A stretch of 64,000 nucleotides of DNA, taken from positions 1 through 64,000 of the forward strand of contig JBKQMG010000191.1 in assembly GCA_052146815.1 (NCBI GenBank). The letters are read 5' to 3'. Source of the stretch: DATJZH01 sp052146815. Lineage in GTDB: Bacteria > Actinomycetota > Actinomycetes > Streptosporangiales > Streptosporangiaceae. Below, piece after piece: positions 61,482 to 64,000 of this stretch (its first letter is position 1; every line of letters begins with the position of its first letter). The notes under the pieces are model-generated. The model worked only from the letters and a program-made list of their open reading frames with translations, did not search any database and had not been told where the DNA came from. The position numbers and the translations under genes were made by a program.

Positions 61482-62747
61482 TTACGGGCGAAAATAAGCT
61501 CGCTGGCCACGAATCCAGCTCCCTCTGGTGATCAGATCCTCGCCGAGCCAGACGAGGTCGGCGGCGCTGCCGATCTCGATCCGGCCGAGATCGGGCCGGC
61601 CGACCACTTCGGCGGGCACCCGGGTGGCCGCCATGACCGCCTCGGTGAGCCCGATCCCGGCGTAGACCATATTCGCCACGGCCTTGTCCATCCGCAGCGC
61701 CGATCCCGCGAGCGTGCCGTCCGCCCGCACGGGGGCCTGGCCGGGCGGCCCGGACAGCTCGATTGGCTCCCCGCCGAGCAGATAACGGCCAGGAGGCATG
61801 CCCGCGCAGGCAGCGGCGTCAGTGACCAGATACACGCGGCCGGGCGCCGCGGCGAAGGCAATCGCGCAGGCCTCGGCGCACACGTGCTGCAGATCCGCGA
61901 TCAGCCCGCTGGTGAGCCTGGCGTCAGCCAGCGCCATCCCGACCACGCCGGGCTCGCGGTGGTGCAGCGGACGCTGGGCGTCGAAAAGATGGGTGACCAG
62001 CCGGGCACCGTGGTCGGCGGCCTCGCGGACCTGGCGGCCGGTCGCGTCCGAGTGGCCCACGCTGACGAGGACGCCCGCGCCGGCGAACTGGCCGATGGCC
62101 GCGATCGCGCCGGGCCGCTCAGGGGCCAGCGTCACCACCCGCAGCAGCCCTGCTGCGGCCGCCAGCAACTCATCGACGGCGGCCGTCGTCGGATCAGTGA
62201 TCCACGCGGGGTCATGCGCGCCGCGACGATCGGGCGAGATAAACGGGCCTTCCAGGTGCACCCCGAGTATCCGGGCACCGGGGCCCCTAGCACCGGAAGA
62301 AGCAGCACCGGTATCGCCAGCGCCCGGAATCCAGGTCGCGGCCCGCCGGAGGGCCTGGCAGAGGTCAGGCAGCGGCGCGGTGATGAAGGTCGGCAGGAAT
62401 GCGGTCGTTCCGGTTTCCGGGAGGCGCCCGGTGATCATCTCCCAGCCGGCGGCGTCCGCGGTCATCAGCTCTTCGCCGAAGTAGCCGTTCACCTGCAGGT
62501 CGACCAGGCCGGGGACCAGGACGCCGTCGGGAAGCTCGATATCCGGGCGACGAGGCGGCTGGCCTGCACCAACCTGAGTGACCCGGCCGCCGGAGAACGC
62601 CACATAACCGGGCGCGAACACCTCGGGCCCGGTGGCCGGAATCAGCCGCGCTGCCGCGATGAGGGTCGCCCCAGGGGCCAGGACGCGGGAGGCGTCCAGC
62701 GAGCCAGAGCCAGGCGCTCGCTGGCCCGGCGGGTCTCCCAGGGTCAC
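61482..62747 (-). CDS. nagA: N-acetylglucosamine-6-phosphate deacetylase
   Basis: 421 residues from GTG 62745-62747, overlapping the upstream hydrolase stop. Amidohydrolase fold: VPGLVDLQVNGYFGEEL, metal Glu in HLEGPFISP, VGHSDATG, THLFDAQRPLHHREPG and catalytic TDAAACAG. It removes acetate from GlcNAc-6-P. In THLF-D-AQ the usual Asn is Asp (family: THLFNAM). Paired with the broken SIS gene, so GlcNAc use through this operon may be blocked after deacetylation. Confidence 0.93.
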   Translation of the reverse strand: MTLGDPPGQRAPGSGSLDASRVLAPGATLIAAARLIPATGPEVFAPGYVAFSGGRVTQVGAGQPPRRPDIELPDGVLVPGLVDLQVNGYFGEELMTADAAGWEMITGRLPETGTTAFLPTFITAPLPDLCQALRRAATWIPGAGDTGAASSGARGPGARILGVHLEGPFISPDRRGAHDPAWITDPTTAAVDELLAAAAGLLRVVTLAPERPGAIAAIGQFAGAGVLVSVGHSDATGRQVREAADHGARLVTHLFDAQRPLHHREPGVVGMALADARLTSGLIADLQHVCAEACAIAFAAAPGRVYLVTDAAACAGMPPGRYLLGGEPIELSGPPGQAPVRADGTLAGSALRMDKAVANMVYAGIGLTEAVMAATRVPAEVVGRPDLGRIEIGSAADLVWLGEDLITRGSWIRGQRAYFRP

Positions 62748-63682
62748 CCGGCCAATGCTACGGACGGGCTGGCGGCCACGAGTTCGCGCATCTCCCTGGC
62801 CACCAGGTCAGGGCGCTCCATCATCGCCACGTGGCCGACCTGGGGCAGCACGACCGCCCGGGCGTTGCGGAAGACGCGTGCCGCCCGCGCCGACGCGGCG
62901 GGGTTGACCAGCTTGTCGTGGCTGCCGTGGATGACCAGCGTCGGCGCCGTCACACGGGCCGCCTCGTGCCACAGTGAGCCCGCGCCCCGTTTTGCGTATT
63001 CAGCCACCAGCCCGCGGGCCGAGGCGATCAGGACGTCATTGGCGTAGCCCAGCTCGTCCCGGCGAGCCAGCTCCGCTGTCTCCTCGGCGCGGCGCTGCGG
63101 GTGGATCAGGCGGGGATACCGGTACACGTCCTGGATGGTGCGGGCGCTGCGGGCCTCCGGCGGGAGCCGCCGGAACGCGTTCATCATCCAGGTCCCGATG
63201 CCGGGCACGCACAAGATCGTCACGCGCAGCGGAACGGTGCGCGGGCGCAGATCGGGCAGGGCCGGCGAGATAAGCGTCAGAGTCCGCACCAGATCCGGCC
63301 GCCGGGCGGCCACGCGAGTGACCACGGCACCGCCGAGGGAGTTGCCTACCAGGTGCACCGGCCAGTTCCTGCGCCGCTCGATGAGCGCGATGACCGCGGC
63401 GGCGTGCGCGCCGATCGAGTAACTGCCGTCCGGCGTGACGGGCGAGTGACCGAAGCCGGGCAGGTCGATAGCCTCGCACGCCAGCCCCGGCCCGGTCAGG
63501 CCGCCCCAGGTCGACTGCCGGAGCAGGTCCATCAGGTCAGTCCAGTTGCGGGCCGATCCGCCCAGCCCGTGCACGAAAAGGGCAGGCTCAGCTCCGGGTT
63601 CGGCGGGAGCGGTGCGCACGAAGAACTGTCCGACACCGCTGTCGACCAGTTCGCCGGGCCACGCGGGGATCGGCTCGTTCAT
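62744..63682 (-). CDS. Alpha/beta hydrolase
   Basis: 312 residues. Oxyanion region FVHGLGGSARNW, nucleophile elbow VGNSLGGAVV (Ser), acid in HGSHDKLVNP (Asp) and His in QVGHVAMMERPD. Carboxylesterase or lipase of unknown substrate. Its stop overlaps the nagA start, suggesting cotranscription. Confidence 0.92.
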   Translation of the reverse strand: MNEPIPAWPGELVDSGVGQFFVRTAPAEPGAEPALFVHGLGGSARNWTDLMDLLRQSTWGGLTGPGLACEAIDLPGFGHSPVTPDGSYSIGAHAAAVIALIERRRNWPVHLVGNSLGGAVVTRVAARRPDLVRTLTLISPALPDLRPRTVPLRVTILCVPGIGTWMMNAFRRLPPEARSARTIQDVYRYPRLIHPQRRAEETAELARRDELGYANDVLIASARGLVAEYAKRGAGSLWHEAARVTAPTLVIHGSHDKLVNPAASARAARVFRNARAVVLPQVGHVAMMERPDLVAREMRELVAASPSVALAG

Positions 63683-63789
63683 GACACGTAATGGTACTCG
63701 TTCCCTTGCCGCAACATTACTGGCCGGTATCTGAGACTGCCGACGTTAACAGAGCCGTCAGCCCGGGCTCCGCAGCAGATCGGCACAGC

Positions 63790-64000
63790 TCAGCTGGCCT
63801 TGCGCCTGGTCCTGCGCGGCGACGCTGGCTCCCGCTCGGCTGCGGTGCCCTTGGCCTTCGGCGCGGATGCCTGCTTCGCCGTGGCCGCCCGGCGCGGCCG
63901 GGTCCGCTCGCCCGACTTGGCGGCTGAGCCGCTGGCGCTTTCCTTACTGCTGCTCCCCCGCCCGGAGGCCGTCCGGGTGCCCGTTTTGGCAGCTGCGCCT
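63790..64000 (-). CDS. 3' end of a protein with a basic Ala/Lys/Arg tail
   Basis: On the minus strand the frame enters from beyond base 64000 and ends at TGA 63790-63792. The visible 69 residues are low-complexity, rich in Lys, Arg, Ala and Ser (for example RTRPRRAATAKQASAPKAKG, ending RRTRRKAS). Such tails occur in nucleoid-associated or DNA/RNA-binding proteins, but no domain is visible and the product cannot be named. Confidence 0.6.
   Translation of the reverse strand, partial: GAAAKTGTRTASGRGSSSKESASGSAAKSGERTRPRRAATAKQASAPKAKGTAAEREPASPRRTRRKAS

Overview
The window is about 70% G+C and looks like an actinomycete chromosome. Supporting markers are DUF3068, DUF3054, DUF6912 and DUF1906 proteins, a 180-kDa-class NAD-glutamate dehydrogenase, the prfB-ftsEX-smpB-ssrA neighbourhood, many GTG starts and overlapping stop/start codons. 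Order-level placement (perhaps Streptosporangiales-like) is only a guess.

Layout. 1-0.45 kb: 3' end of a HAD phosphatase, then a repeat-bearing spacer. 0.8-13.0 kb: a potassium island with a 29-codon leader membrane peptide, kdpFABC, a kdpE-kdpD-kdpE signalling set with two response regulators, a secreted DUF1906 protein, and a convergent KimA-like K+ transporter. 13-19.5 kb: Lrp/AsnC regulator with divergent agmatinase-type ureohydrolase, LysR, an acyl-CoA synthetase, DUF3068, DUF2613-like and DUF3054 proteins.

19.55-36.34 kb is the most interesting region. It is a catabolic regulon whose members share a palindromic operator, GACTGAACRTTCAGTC, at five places. It holds a class III aminotransferase, a PotABCD-type ABC importer, a TetR repressor candidate (in operon with potA), a PYROXD2-like flavoprotein, an NDP-forming acyl-CoA ligase, a cupin, a DAO-family oxidase, an acyl-CoA dehydrogenase, a diaminopropionate-ammonia-lyase-like PLP enzyme and a Rieske oxygenase. 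Three of the operators sit on the -10 box of promoters with the same 17-bp spacing; a fourth covers the start of an apparently leaderless Rieske gene. The genes suggest import and oxidative N-dealkylation or deamination of a nitrogenous, possibly polyamine- or betaine-like, compound feeding a CoA-thioester route. The substrate is not identifiable from sequence.

36.5-43.1 kb: tmRNA with its terminator, an array of four hairpins resembling 6C RNA, a penicillin-binding-protein homologue lacking the catalytic serine and lysine, smpB, ftsX, ftsE, a small zinc-ribbon membrane protein, and prfB with a variant codon-recognition tripeptide. 43.2-55 kb is amino-acid and ketone-body catabolism: threonine dehydratase, NAD-glutamate dehydrogenase, tryptophan 2,3-dioxygenase, acetoacetyl-CoA synthetase and P5C dehydrogenase, plus a HAD protein that appears to start at ATT.

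55-64 kb is more mosaic. It has DUF6912, a Vsr endonuclease with a repeat-built tail, a HAD hydrolase, a DUF222/HNH (13E12-type) gene broken open with a VapBC module in the gap, an SDR, an MT0933-like antitoxin homologue, a SIS-domain (NagB-II-like) pseudogene with three lesions, nagA, an alpha/beta hydrolase, and the 3' end of a basic-tailed protein.
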